From assembly GCA_020444275.1 (NCBI GenBank), contig JAHLLG010000001.1:709773-773772 (forward strand): a stretch of DNA of 64,000 bases. The letters run 5' to 3'. Below, piece after piece: positions 7,835 to 17,562 of the stretch. Within the stretch, counting starts at the first letter, position 1. The number at the start of each line of letters is the position of its first letter. Source of the DNA: Bacteroidota bacterium. GTDB taxonomy: Bacteria > Bacteroidota > Bacteroidia > Bacteroidales > UBA12077. Both the position numbers and the translations under genes were made by a program. Below the pieces are notes generated by a model. That model did no database searches. It was not told the DNA's origin and was given only the letters and a program-made list of their open reading frames with translations.

Positions 7835-8506
7835 ATGAAGATTTTAGTTGTTTCTGCAACAGAAAAAGAAATACTGCCGCTGAAAAATAAGCTGAAAGTG
7901 AATAAATCAACAGTGTGTGTTATGAAGTACGGTGTTATCAAAGATTTTAGTGTTGATTTTCTGGTTGCGGGAATAGGTGGTGTATTTACAACTTATGCAT
8001 TAACAAAATCGTTAGCTGCAAAAAAATATGATCTTGTAATAAACACAGGCATAGCCGGAAGTTTTAACAAAGATTTATCTATTGGTGATATCGTTTTTGT
8101 TGAAACAGATGAATTTGCCGATTTAGGTATTGAAGATAAGGATGCATTTTTTACGCTTTTTGAAAAAGGATTTCTAAAGGATGATGAGGTTCCTTTTCAA
8201 CATGGCAAACTGGAAAACCCAAACAATTTTGATTTGGATCTTAAAAAAGTTTCAGCAATTACTGTCAATACAACACACGGAAATAAGCAAAGCGTTGAAC
8301 TATTTCAGAATAAATTTGGGGCAGATATAGAATCGATGGAAGGAGCGGCTTGTGCTTATGTTTGTGCTAAAGAGAATATAAAATATATGCAAATCAGATC
8401 GATTTCTAATTATGTGGAAGAACGTGACCAATCCAAATGGAATATTCCACTGGCCATTGAGAGATTGAATGAGAAGTTATTCACTATTATTGATCGAATG
8501 AGTTAA
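7835..8506 (+). CDS. mqnB: Futalosine hydrolase
   Basis: Removes hypoxanthine from futalosine to give dehypoxanthine futalosine in the alternative (futalosine) menaquinone pathway. The 223-aa sequence is a nucleoside-phosphorylase/MTAN-like fold: MKILVVSATEKE start, INTGIAGSF with IGDIV in the middle, and the nucleoside-binding ADIESMEGAA with a following RSISNYVE. These combined features, plus its position 11 bp before mqnD, separate it from methylthioadenosine nucleosidase. Length is typical. Confidence 0.93.
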   Translation: MKILVVSATEKEILPLKNKLKVNKSTVCVMKYGVIKDFSVDFLVAGIGGVFTTYALTKSLAAKKYDLVINTGIAGSFNKDLSIGDIVFVETDEFADLGIEDKDAFFTLFEKGFLKDDEVPFQHGKLENPNNFDLDLKKVSAITVNTTHGNKQSVELFQNKFGADIESMEGAACAYVCAKENIKYMQIRSISNYVEERDQSKWNIPLAIERLNEKLFTIIDRMS

Positions 8507-8517
8507 GAAGTTAAATT

Positions 8518-9351
8518 ATGCAAAAAATAACACTTGGTTTTTCAACATGCCCTAATGATACATTTATTTTTGATGCTATGGTGCATCATAAAATTGATAC
8601 CGAAGGCTTAGATTTTGAGGTAGTTTTGGGTGATGTGGAGGAGCTTAACCAAAAAGCGTTAAAGGGAGCACTGGATGTTACAAAGATTAGTTATAATGCT
8701 TATGCCAAGGTTTCTGATAAATATGTAATATTAGATGCAGGTAGTGCTCTGGGGTATAAAAACGGTCCGCTTTTAATAAGTAAACATAAAATTTATAAGG
8801 ATGAGCTGCACGATGTGAAAATTGCTATCCCGGGTTTTCATACCACTGCAAATTTGTTGTTAAGTGTAGCTTTCCCCAAGGCTAAAAATAAAAAGGAGTA
8901 TCTTTTCTCTGATATTGAAGAGGCTGTATTAAGCAATGAAACCGATGCAGGATTAATTATTCACGAAAATCGGTTTACATATCAAAAGAAAGGATTAAAA
9001 AAGATTGTTGATTTAGGTGAATACTGGGAACAAAACACCGGATTACCAATACCTTTAGGTGGTATAGTGGTTAACAGAGAACTGGATAAAAATCTACAGG
9101 AGAAGATAAATCGAGTGATGAAACGGAGCGTTGCTTTTGCATTTGAAAATCCAAAGGAGGCTTATCCGTATATAAAACAGTATGCCCAGGAAATGGAAGA
9201 GGAGGTAATGTATAAGCACATTGAGTTATATGTGAATGATTTTACCAAAGACCTGGGCAAGGATGGAAAAAATGCCATTCGGGAACTATATAAAAAGGCA
9301 ATTTCTTTAGGGATATTACCGGAGATGAATGACCAAATTTTCTTAACTTAG
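8518..9351 (+). CDS. mqnD: 1,4-dihydroxy-6-naphthoate synthase
   Basis: Converts cyclic dehypoxanthine futalosine to 1,4-dihydroxy-6-naphthoate in futalosine-type menaquinone synthesis. The 277-aa sequence has a periplasmic-binding-protein-like fold with the family signature LGFSTCPNDTFIFDAM near the N-terminus, then KISYNAYAKV and GLPIPLGGIVV with catalytic-region residues. It is in one operon with mqnB. The pathway's other steps (mqnA, mqnC, mqnE) are not in the window. Confidence 0.95.
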   Translation: MQKITLGFSTCPNDTFIFDAMVHHKIDTEGLDFEVVLGDVEELNQKALKGALDVTKISYNAYAKVSDKYVILDAGSALGYKNGPLLISKHKIYKDELHDVKIAIPGFHTTANLLLSVAFPKAKNKKEYLFSDIEEAVLSNETDAGLIIHENRFTYQKKGLKKIVDLGEYWEQNTGLPIPLGGIVVNRELDKNLQEKINRVMKRSVAFAFENPKEAYPYIKQYAQEMEEEVMYKHIELYVNDFTKDLGKDGKNAIRELYKKAISLGILPEMNDQIFLT

Positions 9352-9381
9352 CACACTCAATTGTTTAAATTAAATAAAGAT

Positions 9382-10347
9382 ATGATAATAGTAACCGGAG
9401 CTGCCGGATTTATCGGCAGTAACTTAGTTAGTAAATTAAATAGCGAGGGATTTAAAGACATTGTTGTTGTTGATGATTTTTCGCATCCCGATAAAAATAA
9501 AAATCTTGAAGGAAAAACTTACTCACAAAAAGTTCATCGCGATGACTTTATCGAGTGGCTGGAGGTTAATCAAAAGATGGTTCAGTTTGTTTTTCATATG
9601 GGAGCGCGATCGGCGACCACAGGATTTCCAAAAGAGATTTATGATACACTGAATCTAAACTATTCTAAAGCAGTTTGGGAAATCTGTGTTAAATATGGCC
9701 TACCTTTGGTGTATGCATCTTCGGCTGCAACGTATGGTTTGGGTGAGTTTGGTTACGATGATGATCATGAAATTGTTGAAAAGCTCAAACCATTGAACTT
9801 ATATGGCGAGTCGAAGAACGATTTTGACAAGTGGGCTCTTAAACAAGAAAAGCAACCTTATTTCTGGGCAGGATTAAAGTTTTTTAATGTGTATGGTCCG
9901 AACGAATATCATAAAGGACGCATGGCCTCGGTTATTTTACACGCCTTTAATCAAATCAGTGAAACCGGTAAAATGAAACTTTTCAAATCGCACCATCCCG
10001 ATTTTCCTGATGGAGGTCAAACACGCGACTTTGTGTATGTTAAAGATTTGAGCGATATTATGTTCTTTTTAATGAATCAAAGAAAAGATTCCGGATTATA
10101 TAATATTGGAACAGGAAAGGGGCGAACTTTCTTAGACCTAACCAAAAATACGTTTAAAGGAATGGGAGTGCCAAAAAATATTGAATTCATTGATACTCCT
10201 ATAGATATTCGGGATAAATACCAGTATTTTACCCAAGCCAACATGAGTAAACTTCGTTCTATAGGTTATGATAAACCTTTTACAAGTTTGGAAGATGGTG
10301 TTGCCGATTATGTAAAGAATTATTTAATCGATCATAACTATAATTAA
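9382..10347 (+). CDS. hldD: ADP-L-glycero-D-manno-heptose-6-epimerase
   Basis: Epimerises ADP-D-glycero-D-manno-heptose at C6 to provide the inner-core heptose of lipopolysaccharide. An extended-SDR protein of 321 aa: NAD(P)-binding GAAGFIGSN at the N-terminus, HMGARSATT, the Tyr-x3-Lys pair in LYGESKNDFDKW, and KFFNVYGPNEYHKG followed by GGQTRDFVYVKD. I place the start at ATG 9382, which gives the usual MIIVTG opening; an in-frame TTG at 9361 would add seven residues. It lies 30 bp after mqnD, probably in the same transcript. Confidence 0.93.
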   Translation: MIIVTGAAGFIGSNLVSKLNSEGFKDIVVVDDFSHPDKNKNLEGKTYSQKVHRDDFIEWLEVNQKMVQFVFHMGARSATTGFPKEIYDTLNLNYSKAVWEICVKYGLPLVYASSAATYGLGEFGYDDDHEIVEKLKPLNLYGESKNDFDKWALKQEKQPYFWAGLKFFNVYGPNEYHKGRMASVILHAFNQISETGKMKLFKSHHPDFPDGGQTRDFVYVKDLSDIMFFLMNQRKDSGLYNIGTGKGRTFLDLTKNTFKGMGVPKNIEFIDTPIDIRDKYQYFTQANMSKLRSIGYDKPFTSLEDGVADYVKNYLIDHNYN

Positions 10348-10376
10348 ACTTACAGAAAAATATAAAGTTTAATTTT
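10342..10376 (+). terminator. Stem-loop at the end of hldD
   Basis: AATTAAACTT (10342-10351, overlapping the stop codon) pairs with AAGTTTAATT (10365-10374), followed by two or three T. The stem is AT-rich and therefore weak. Confidence 0.4.
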
Positions 10377-10431
10377 AAACAAGCTTTCAATAGGTGTTAA
10401 ACTTTGATGCGTTTTGATTATTGCTTTTTTA

Positions 10432-12420
10432 TCATAAGCGAATTCCTAGAATAAGAATATCATCAGTTTGGCGGTTTACTCCCCGCCATTTTTCATGTTC
10501 TGTTTCCAGCAATTCTTTTTGTTTTGGCATTGGTTGTTCATGCATGTCGAGAATAAACTCTCTTAACCTCTGACGCTTAAATTTTTTATTCCTTGGTCCT
10601 CCAAACTGGTCGGCATATCCGTCGGAAAACAGATAAAAAACATCATCTTTTTGAACATTAAAACTATTGTTTTTAAAGTGGCCTTTGGATATGCCATGTT
10701 TACCTATGGGCATTTTATCACCTTCAATAACCTGAAGTTCTTTATTACGAATAAAGTAGAGTGGTCTGTTAGCACCTGTAAAATGCAGTTTTTTGGTGTT
10801 GTGATCTATTAGTACCAGTGCTAAATCCATTCCATCGTTAGTCATACTATTATCGGATTGATATTGGAAGGATTCAATTACTTTTTCGCGCAATTTATCC
10901 AGGATGTGATTGGCTTTCTTAACCTCTTTTTTAAGGATAATTTCATTCAAGAAAGCTACACCCAGCATACTCATCAAGGCACCGGGAACTCCATGTCCTG
11001 TGCAATCAACTGCAGCAATCAAGCTAATATTGTAATCTTCGTTCTTAATACGTTTAGTCCAGTAAAAGTCACCACTTATGATATCCTTGGGTTTATACAA
11101 TACAAAATTATCAGTAAAGTACCTGTTCATAGTCTCTTGTGAAGGTAGTAATGCATCTTGTATAAGTTTTGCATACTGAATACTGGCTATAATATCTTTG
11201 TTCTGTTGTTCGGTTTTTTCTTGCTGTTCCTGAATGATTTGATTTTGACGGTAAAGTTCATCACGCTGTGCTTCTATTTCTTCTTTTTGGTGACCGATTC
11301 GGTCTTTTTGGCATTCTATTGCTTTGGTTCGCTGCTCAACTTTTTTCTGAAAATCGTTAATTAGAGAAAGAATTTCTTCGCGAAGAATTAGGTAATTATC
11401 AATTAATATTCCCACCTCATCTTTTGAGTATTTAGAGGGAAAATGATTACCATAAGCTTGATCGAAATTATTCGTTACAAAACTTGAAATATTTAATGAT
11501 AGAAGAGAAATATTTTTCGTTAATCGTTTCGATATATATAAACTTAGATAAATGCTTAATAATATCAGCATGGTAATACTTAGTGCATAATAGTTTCTAA
11601 GTTTTTTAAAATATTGATCTTTCTTTACCAAAGTTTCTGAGTAAACCTGGTTGAAAAGTTCTGTAATTTTATTGCCCTGCAAATGAATCTTATGTTTCAG
11701 TCCTGTGTTATCTTTAATACCTATCTCATTATCAAGCTCTACCATCACACTAAAATAATTAAGATACTTGGTGAGATATTCCAAAGCATCTTTTCTATTT
11801 TTTGCTGTTAGTTTTTTATTTGTATTAATATCTGTTTTAAACTGTCTGGCTAAATCGTTGAGTTTATTGATATATTTTGTTTCATTACGAATAATATAGT
11901 CTTTTTCATGGCGACGAAGCATTAAGACTTGTGATAAATCGATATTCTCAATATTTTCCAGATAATGAATGTAATCTCTCATTTTACCTTCTGTTCCGTA
12001 ATCTTTATAACCCCGCCGAATGATTAGTTTAACAATTTCTTTGATGTTATTTTCATATAGGTCAAGCTCATTATTAATCGTATTGATTTTTGCAGCTATA
12101 TCAAATTGTTTGAATCCTTCAAGGTTTTGTAATTCTCTAACCTTTTTTCGTATTTCAATAACATTCTGCTGATGCCGAGTTAGGTATTCGCTATAGCCAA
12201 TAATAAAGAAATTGGGATTTTTAGTATCGTAAGTAAAAAAGTTATTTATGGTATTTGTATTTCGTAAAATACTATTATTTATATCTAATATGGTATGATG
12301 AATTTGCTCAAGTTTGTTTTTTTGTTGGGTATAACTGTAGTTTAATGCTATTAAGCTTAAACTTATTAAAATAAAGAAAGAAAATATAACAAGAATCTGA
12401 TTCCTTAATTTAGTAAACAT
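10432..12420 (-). CDS. Membrane receptor with SpoIIE-type PP2C phosphatase domain
   Basis: A 662-aa signalling protein. It has an N-terminal membrane helix (about 8-28), a ~250-residue helical extracytoplasmic sensor, a second helix (about 277-297), a HAMP-like and coiled-coil stretch rich in Glu, Gln and Lys (~340-415), and a C-terminal SpoIIE/PPM phosphatase domain. The phosphatase signatures are SGDFYW, AAVDCTGHGVPGAL, NDGMDLAL and LFSDGYADQFGG; the conserved Asp residues should bind Mn or Mg. Such proteins usually act on anti-anti-sigma (STAS) or similar partners, but none lies beside it. It stands alone on the minus strand. Confidence 0.88.
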   Translation of the reverse strand: MFTKLRNQILVIFSFFILISLSLIALNYSYTQQKNKLEQIHHTILDINNSILRNTNTINNFFTYDTKNPNFFIIGYSEYLTRHQQNVIEIRKKVRELQNLEGFKQFDIAAKINTINNELDLYENNIKEIVKLIIRRGYKDYGTEGKMRDYIHYLENIENIDLSQVLMLRRHEKDYIIRNETKYINKLNDLARQFKTDINTNKKLTAKNRKDALEYLTKYLNYFSVMVELDNEIGIKDNTGLKHKIHLQGNKITELFNQVYSETLVKKDQYFKKLRNYYALSITMLILLSIYLSLYISKRLTKNISLLSLNISSFVTNNFDQAYGNHFPSKYSKDEVGILIDNYLILREEILSLINDFQKKVEQRTKAIECQKDRIGHQKEEIEAQRDELYRQNQIIQEQQEKTEQQNKDIIASIQYAKLIQDALLPSQETMNRYFTDNFVLYKPKDIISGDFYWTKRIKNEDYNISLIAAVDCTGHGVPGALMSMLGVAFLNEIILKKEVKKANHILDKLREKVIESFQYQSDNSMTNDGMDLALVLIDHNTKKLHFTGANRPLYFIRNKELQVIEGDKMPIGKHGISKGHFKNNSFNVQKDDVFYLFSDGYADQFGGPRNKKFKRQRLREFILDMHEQPMPKQKELLETEHEKWRGVNRQTDDILILGIRL

Positions 12421-12586
12421 AGCTTTGATTTAGGAACTACAAAGCTAGGTTTTATAAATCCTGTAAAGGTTCAGCCATTGTTAATATTGGATTAATTTAA
12501 TTTTAAGTAAAGTAGCTTTTTAGTTGCTAATTAGGAACTAAAAAATGCGGTTAATTAAGATTTTTGGTTTGAATTATTTTTTGTGA

Positions 12587-12808
12587 TCATTCATTTTGAG
12601 TTGGTTTACCATGCATTTTTTTTAGTTCTTTCACAAACAGTTCAATATCAGTATCAGAAAACCCTTTTTCTTTAGCGGCATCTTCCAATGTTCCCCAGAT
12701 AGGTTCGCCACAGGCAATACATTTTATTCCTTTTTCTGATAAATATCTTACCGATTTGGGAATTTCTTCAACTAAATCTTCAATTGTAATATCTTTTGTA
12801 ATATTCAT
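12587..12808 (-). CDS. DUF1858 domain protein
   Basis: A 73-aa cytoplasmic protein that is almost entirely one DUF1858 domain: an N-terminal TIEDLVEEIPKSVRYLSEKG, then CIACGEPIWGTLEDAAKEKG. The CxxC pair (Cys30 and Cys33) is conserved in this family, which is often fused to or found near redox and hybrid-cluster proteins (family knowledge). It lies 50 bp after the MATE gene on the same strand and may share its transcript. The exact function is unknown. Confidence 0.85.
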   Translation of the reverse strand: MNITKDITIEDLVEEIPKSVRYLSEKGIKCIACGEPIWGTLEDAAKEKGFSDTDIELFVKELKKMHGKPTQNE

Positions 12809-12858
12809 AATCTCATTTTTAGTATGGAGACAAAATAAATATTAAAATGTTTAACTAT

Positions 12859-14157
12859 CTATATTCTTTGATAAATGTTTTTTGATGCAAACAAACTTAA
12901 GGTTACTAACCGGGCAATCATAAAGAGCATAAAAGCTGCCCACAATCCATGGTTGCCAAAAAAGTGATGCAATAGAAAATAGAAAGGTATGAATATTAAA
13001 AAGGTCGAAATGAGCATGGCATTGCGCATACTTGACGAAGCTGTTACTCCAATAAAAATTCCGTCCCAAATGAAAGCTCCGAACGTTAAAACTGGTATTA
13101 GATAAACCCAAAACAGATACGGTTGAATATTTCGTATCACCTCCGAATTATCCGTTAAAACGTTAAGAAGCATACGATCTCCAAAGTAATAAGCTGCAGT
13201 AAATAGTACTGCCATCAATAACCCCCAGTAAAACAGATGTTTCGATACTTTTATGAGATTAAACTTATCGTTAGCTCCAAAATACTTTCCTGCCAAAGCT
13301 TCTCCCGCATAGGCAAATCCGTCTACAATATAGGCGTAAATAGTAAAAAACTGCAGCAATAACGTATTTACTGCCAATAGCGTATCGCCATATTTGGCAG
13401 ATTTTGCTGTAAAGAAAGATAACGCAATAACCAGGCTCATGGTTCGTATGAAAATATCTTTATTTACATTAAAAAACTTTTTGAGTGCATTAAGTTGCAG
13501 GATATCTTTCCATATCAGATATTTTTTAAGTCTTTTTTTGTTCTTGGATAAAAACAGAATCGAAACAATTAATCCGGAATATTGAGCAAATACAGTTCCC
13601 AGTGCAACTCCATCCGATTTCATTCCAAATACTTTAATAAACAGTACGTTAAAACCAATATTCAGAAGGTTTACGGTTATGGCAATGATCATTGGAGTTT
13701 TTGCATTTTGCATTCCGATGTACCAGCCTGATATGGAATAAATTGCTATGGTGGCCGGTGCTGCCCAAATGCGGATATGGAAATATTGCCTGGCATAAAA
13801 TTCAACTTCATCACTACCATTAATAATTGCAAAACTTAAAAGATCGATAGGTTTTTGAATAATGATTAAAAGAACAGAACCAACTAATCCTACAAAAAGG
13901 GCACGATATAATTGATAAAAACTATCCTGGAAATCTTTCTTACCATAGGCTTGAGCTGCAAATCCGCTGGTCCCCATGCGTAAAAAGCTAAATCCCCAGT
14001 AAATAAAATTAAATATCATACTTCCTAACGCAATGGCACCAATATATACTTTCGATTCAAGGTGCCCGACCAGCGATAAATCCACAATTCCCAACAGAGG
14101 TATCGTAATGTTACTGATGATGTTAGGTATGGCAATATTTAATATTCGCTTGTTCAA
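12859..14157 (-). CDS. MATE family efflux transporter
   Basis: A 432-aa protein with twelve membrane helices in two halves, typical of DinF-type multidrug and toxin extrusion transporters that export compounds using Na+ or H+. Recognisable features are IPNIISNITIPLLGIVDLSLVGHL at the N-terminus (here given as its two ends, IPNIISN and DLSLVGHL), SFLRMGTSGFAAQAYG and VDGFAYAGEALAGKYFG in the second half. Substrate unknown. The first residues (MNKRILNIA) fit the usual start. Confidence 0.93.
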   Translation of the reverse strand: MNKRILNIAIPNIISNITIPLLGIVDLSLVGHLESKVYIGAIALGSMIFNFIYWGFSFLRMGTSGFAAQAYGKKDFQDSFYQLYRALFVGLVGSVLLIIIQKPIDLLSFAIINGSDEVEFYARQYFHIRIWAAPATIAIYSISGWYIGMQNAKTPMIIAITVNLLNIGFNVLFIKVFGMKSDGVALGTVFAQYSGLIVSILFLSKNKKRLKKYLIWKDILQLNALKKFFNVNKDIFIRTMSLVIALSFFTAKSAKYGDTLLAVNTLLLQFFTIYAYIVDGFAYAGEALAGKYFGANDKFNLIKVSKHLFYWGLLMAVLFTAAYYFGDRMLLNVLTDNSEVIRNIQPYLFWVYLIPVLTFGAFIWDGIFIGVTASSSMRNAMLISTFLIFIPFYFLLHHFFGNHGLWAAFMLFMIARLVTLSLFASKNIYQRI

Positions 14158-14291
14158 AATTGTGTTATTTAAGAATGCGAAAGTAATTTTTTAAAAAGTA
14201 GTAAACAATTCAAAAAGTTCTTTGTTATAAAAGTAAATTAATTAGAATCAATCTAAATAAACAAAGTTTAACTTATTAAAATTATAAAATT

Positions 14292-14888
14292 ATGGCATTT
14301 GAATTACCAAAATTAGGATACGATTACAACGCACTAGAACCTCATATTGATGCACGTACAATGGAAATTCACCATTCAAAACACCATGGTGGATATACCA
14401 ACAAATTAAATGCGGCAATTGAAGGTACAGAATTAGAAAATCAATCTATAGAAGATATATTAAGTAAAGCATCAGAACTTCCTGGCGCAGTAAGAAATAA
14501 TGGTGGTGGATTTTATAACCACAAACTATTCTGGGAAATTATGTCGCCTAATGGTGGCGGGCAACCCAAAGGAGATTTATTGGATGCAATAAACCGTGAT
14601 TTTGGTTCATTTGATAAGTTTAAAGAAGAGTTTAACAATGCAGCAGCCACACGATTTGGGTCAGGATGGGCTTGGCTTATTAATCAGAATGGTAAGCTGG
14701 TTGTGTCATCTACACCAAATCAGGATAATCCGTTAATGGATTTAGCTGAGGTAAAAGGAACACCTATTTTAGGTATTGATGTGTGGGAACATGCATATTA
14801 CTTGAAATATCAGAATAAACGACCAGAATACATTGATGCTTTCTGGAATGTTATTGATTGGGATCAAGTTGCTAAGCGTTTCGTTTAG
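14292..14888 (+). CDS. sodA: Superoxide dismutase, Mn-type
   Basis: Dismutates superoxide in the cytoplasm. The 198-aa Fe/Mn SOD has metal ligands His27, His77, Asp163 and His167 (DVWEHAYY). Second-sphere residues are of the Mn type: Gly73 four residues before ligand His77 ([11 protein letters not shown]) and Gln144 in PNQDNPL. It differs from the Fe-type paralogue 3 kb downstream at exactly these positions. A single gene, with a double terminator behind it. Metal use should be tested, since some Bacteroidota enzymes are cambialistic. Confidence 0.93.
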   Translation: MAFELPKLGYDYNALEPHIDARTMEIHHSKHHGGYTNKLNAAIEGTELENQSIEDILSKASELPGAVRNNGGGFYNHKLFWEIMSPNGGGQPKGDLLDAINRDFGSFDKFKEEFNNAAATRFGSGWAWLINQNGKLVVSSTPNQDNPLMDLAEVKGTPILGIDVWEHAYYLKYQNKRPEYIDAFWNVIDWDQVAKRFV

Positions 14889-14939
14889 TTGTTAGCCCGT
14901 ATTGGGCAAGTTTAATTGTAATTTAGGTTTCGAAAGATG

Positions 14940-14965
14940 GCCGGGGAATTTCCCCGGCTTTCTTA
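14940..14965 (+). terminator. Terminator of the Mn-type SOD gene
   Basis: GCCGGGGAA (14940-14948) pairs with TTCCCCGGC (14950-14958), with almost no loop, then a TTTCTTATT tail. This is the most GC-rich palindrome in this part of the window. Confidence 0.7.
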
Positions 14966-14977
14966 TTATGGGTTTAT

Positions 14978-15015
14978 AAAAAAACCGTCTCAATTTGATT
15001 TGAGACGGCTTTTTT
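14978..15015. terminator. Bidirectional terminator between convergent genes
   Basis: CCGTCTCAA (14985-14993) and TTGAGACGG (15000-15008) form a 9-bp stem flanked by an A7 run on the left and a T6 run on the right, so it can end transcription from both sides: the SOD gene (+) and the lipoprotein gene (-). Confidence 0.88.
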
Positions 15016-15043
15016 ATATTAACTAACTATTTTTCTATGATGA

Positions 15044-16759
15044 CTATTCTTCTATAACATCACCTGTTCCATAGTAAGCATTCGATATTAGAACATCACC
15101 AGGTAAAATATTTCCAAAGTAAGTTTCTGTAATATAACCATACTCACCACTTTGTCCACTACTACCATCATTTTCGAAATCATTGATGTTTGATACATAA
15201 CCACTACCGGCATTAACTAGTTCTATGTTAGAAAGGCTTCCTGAACTACTAACTTCAGCATAAAACTCTGCGTTTGCTCCATAACCAGCAAGTGCGCTAA
15301 TAGTAACTGCAGGTGGGTTAGCAGGATCATAGTTTTCACCTTTTGTAATCCAGGTCTCATTATCAGAAAGAGTACTATCACTACCAATAGTCCATGAACC
15401 CAGATAAGCAACCGCTTGTTTGCTATTATTCTCGGTAATGGTAAATTCAGGTGCACTATCATAATCAATTTGCTGAGATAAAATGCCGTTACCATTATAT
15501 GAGTAGATACTTCCTTCTGAAATAAACGCATATGATCCTAATGTATAAGTGTTAACATATTCAACGCCTTCAACAACATAAGTCATTTTTACATCTGGTA
15601 ACGAAGTGTAGTTCGTTCCGTGATTACTTACTTTTACATAGTAATCTAATTTAAAATCATAATATAATTGTGCACCAGAACCACCACCAATATTAAGGTC
15701 TATGGTTGGTTTTGACATATATTGTGCATCACGGCCATCCCAAACTCCATAGTCTCTTAGTCCGTCGATACTAACTAAACCACCATTTTTTTCAAAAGTT
15801 AATTGAACATGTGCAGTATCTAGCCCTTTAGTGTCTGGAGAAAACGGCACCCATAATGTGGTGTCAGATCCAGTAATATTAGGAAAGTAACCTGAACCAG
15901 AAGCAAGAATTGTCATATCGTCAGAATCCCAATAGTTTCCTATAGCTTCAGTTAATTCACCTGATGTAGTATCAACCTCGGTAGTAAGTGCAAATCCAGT
16001 TCCACCTTCACCAGGCGCTTCTATATTAATTACAGCACTAGGAATTTCAGAAATATAGGTTGCGTTATAATATTCTGGCATATAAACTGCATTTTTAGTT
16101 TCAACTGAGTATATGTTATTGTGGGCTACCCCTGCAGTTCTCTCTTTTTCAACATTTGGTGCAAATTCAACATTAATATCATCATTTCCATTCGCATTAA
16201 CAGGCACTTTTATTTCATATTTACCAACAGAATCAGTAGATGCAATAAATGCTTTAACAGCGCCATTAGGAAGGCTATAGTTAAATGCTCTAACTTCCAT
16301 ATTTTCAATGAATTCTTTTTGTCTGTTAGTAAGGTCGGTTTCAATAGTAACCTGTCCTTTTACTGTTGCTGTATTTTCATCAGCTAAAGAGTAAATAGAA
16401 ATGTTAGCAGAAATCGTTGTTTGTCTGTATGTAGAAGGAGTAGTATTTACTGTTGTAAATGTAGTTGTGTAGTTATCTTTACTTACATATACATTTAAAT
16501 TACCACCTATCTTAACATCTTCAAAAACAACAACTCCGCTGGCATCTGTTGATTGCTCCATAGCTACACCATCGATAACTATTTTTACTGTAGCAGAGTC
16601 TACTGCAACGTCAAAATTTGATTCGTCAGTTACGGAAATGATTAAATCCACAACCTGTTGTGCTCTCATAGCATCTTCTTCCGAATAATTGTCTTCACAA
16701 GAATTAAATAGAAGAACTGCTATTAAAGAAAATGCAAAAAAATTCAAGATATTTTTCAT
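15044..16759 (-). CDS. Secreted lipoprotein with regulatory-like and Gly-rich repeats
   Basis: A 571-aa lipoprotein: signal sequence with lipobox LLFNSC (Cys20). Residues ~35-120 look like a carboxypeptidase-regulatory or Big-like beta-sandwich (VDSATVKIVIDGVAM, then DASGVVVFEDV). A second such unit follows at ~130-220. The C-terminal half contains repeated short Gly-x-Gly-Tyr segments (ASGSGYFPNITG, SALAGYGANAEF, NAGSGYVSNINDF), resembling Gly/Tyr repeats of surface or tail-like proteins. Function is unknown. It is followed by a beta-barrel gene 44 bp upstream on the same strand, likely one operon. Confidence 0.7.
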   Translation of the reverse strand: MKNILNFFAFSLIAVLLFNSCEDNYSEEDAMRAQQVVDLIISVTDESNFDVAVDSATVKIVIDGVAMEQSTDASGVVVFEDVKIGGNLNVYVSKDNYTTTFTTVNTTPSTYRQTTISANISIYSLADENTATVKGQVTIETDLTNRQKEFIENMEVRAFNYSLPNGAVKAFIASTDSVGKYEIKVPVNANGNDDINVEFAPNVEKERTAGVAHNNIYSVETKNAVYMPEYYNATYISEIPSAVINIEAPGEGGTGFALTTEVDTTSGELTEAIGNYWDSDDMTILASGSGYFPNITGSDTTLWVPFSPDTKGLDTAHVQLTFEKNGGLVSIDGLRDYGVWDGRDAQYMSKPTIDLNIGGGSGAQLYYDFKLDYYVKVSNHGTNYTSLPDVKMTYVVEGVEYVNTYTLGSYAFISEGSIYSYNGNGILSQQIDYDSAPEFTITENNSKQAVAYLGSWTIGSDSTLSDNETWITKGENYDPANPPAVTISALAGYGANAEFYAEVSSSGSLSNIELVNAGSGYVSNINDFENDGSSGQSGEYGYITETYFGNILPGDVLISNAYYGTGDVIEE

Positions 16760-16803
16760 AACATTAAATTTATTTAATTAAACATTTATAAATTATTAAT
16801 TTT

Positions 16804-17562
16804 TTAAAATCCAAATCCGATTGTTATATACATGGTGTTGTTTCTTAAATCACCATTAATTTGTGGAATGCCTCTATAGCTGTAACCTTTATATACAGGT
16901 GTTATTCCATATTTATATCGTGCTTCAATTAAGATATAGTTATTTGTTAATACGGGAATTTCAAATCCTGCACCACCAGTAGCTCCAAAGCTATATCTTT
17001 CAATATTACTGGTAAATTCCTCATCCCCGTTATAAGTTGTTATGTTACCGTCATCAGCATACACTGTTGTTTCGTGGCTATTATTAGCATAAAAATTAAT
17101 TGCCAAGTCGGCACCAAGAACAGCATACACTTTAGCAGCTCCTAACGGTATAGCATACTTTACCAATAACGGTATATCAATATTATGAAGTGTAAGCTTT
17201 TGATTATCTGCCTTAGTAGTATACCAGGTATCATAACCAAGATCAGCTTGCGTTTCGAAATCTAAAAGTTGACCTCCTTCTTCAAAATAATTGATTTCAA
17301 GCTGTACAGCTATCTTTTCATTAATATTGTAACCGATAAAGCCCCCTGCAGTAATTCCCTGGGTAACATTCGTATGTGGTTGTTCGTTTGTAAACTGACT
17401 AACAGTTGTACCGAACCGTCCACCATAATAAATGTCCAAACCACTTGAATTATCAGCATCCTGGGCATAAGAGTTACCACTAAACAAAATAAAGGTAACT
17501 CCGAATAGAAGTATAAATTTCAACTTCTGTTTTAATAAAAGTTTCAGAAATAGTTGTTCCAT
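16804..17562 (-). CDS. Outer membrane beta-barrel protein
   Basis: A 252-aa protein with a signal peptide that ends near SYAQD (residue ~34; the N-terminal region is somewhat long, so the true start could be internal). The mature part has porin-like alternation and family-like patterns such as GGRFGTTVSQF, ITAGGFIGYNI and FGATGGAGFEIP, and ends in the aromatic MYITIGFGF, a barrel C-terminus. It is of the outer-membrane-beta-barrel-2 (PF13568) type. It precedes the lipoprotein gene on the same strand, so the two may form a pair at the outer membrane. Confidence 0.8.
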   Translation of the reverse strand: MEQLFLKLLLKQKLKFILLFGVTFILFSGNSYAQDADNSSGLDIYYGGRFGTTVSQFTNEQPHTNVTQGITAGGFIGYNINEKIAVQLEINYFEEGGQLLDFETQADLGYDTWYTTKADNQKLTLHNIDIPLLVKYAIPLGAAKVYAVLGADLAINFYANNSHETTVYADDGNITTYNGDEEFTSNIERYSFGATGGAGFEIPVLTNNYILIEARYKYGITPVYKGYSYRGIPQINGDLRNNTMYITIGFGF

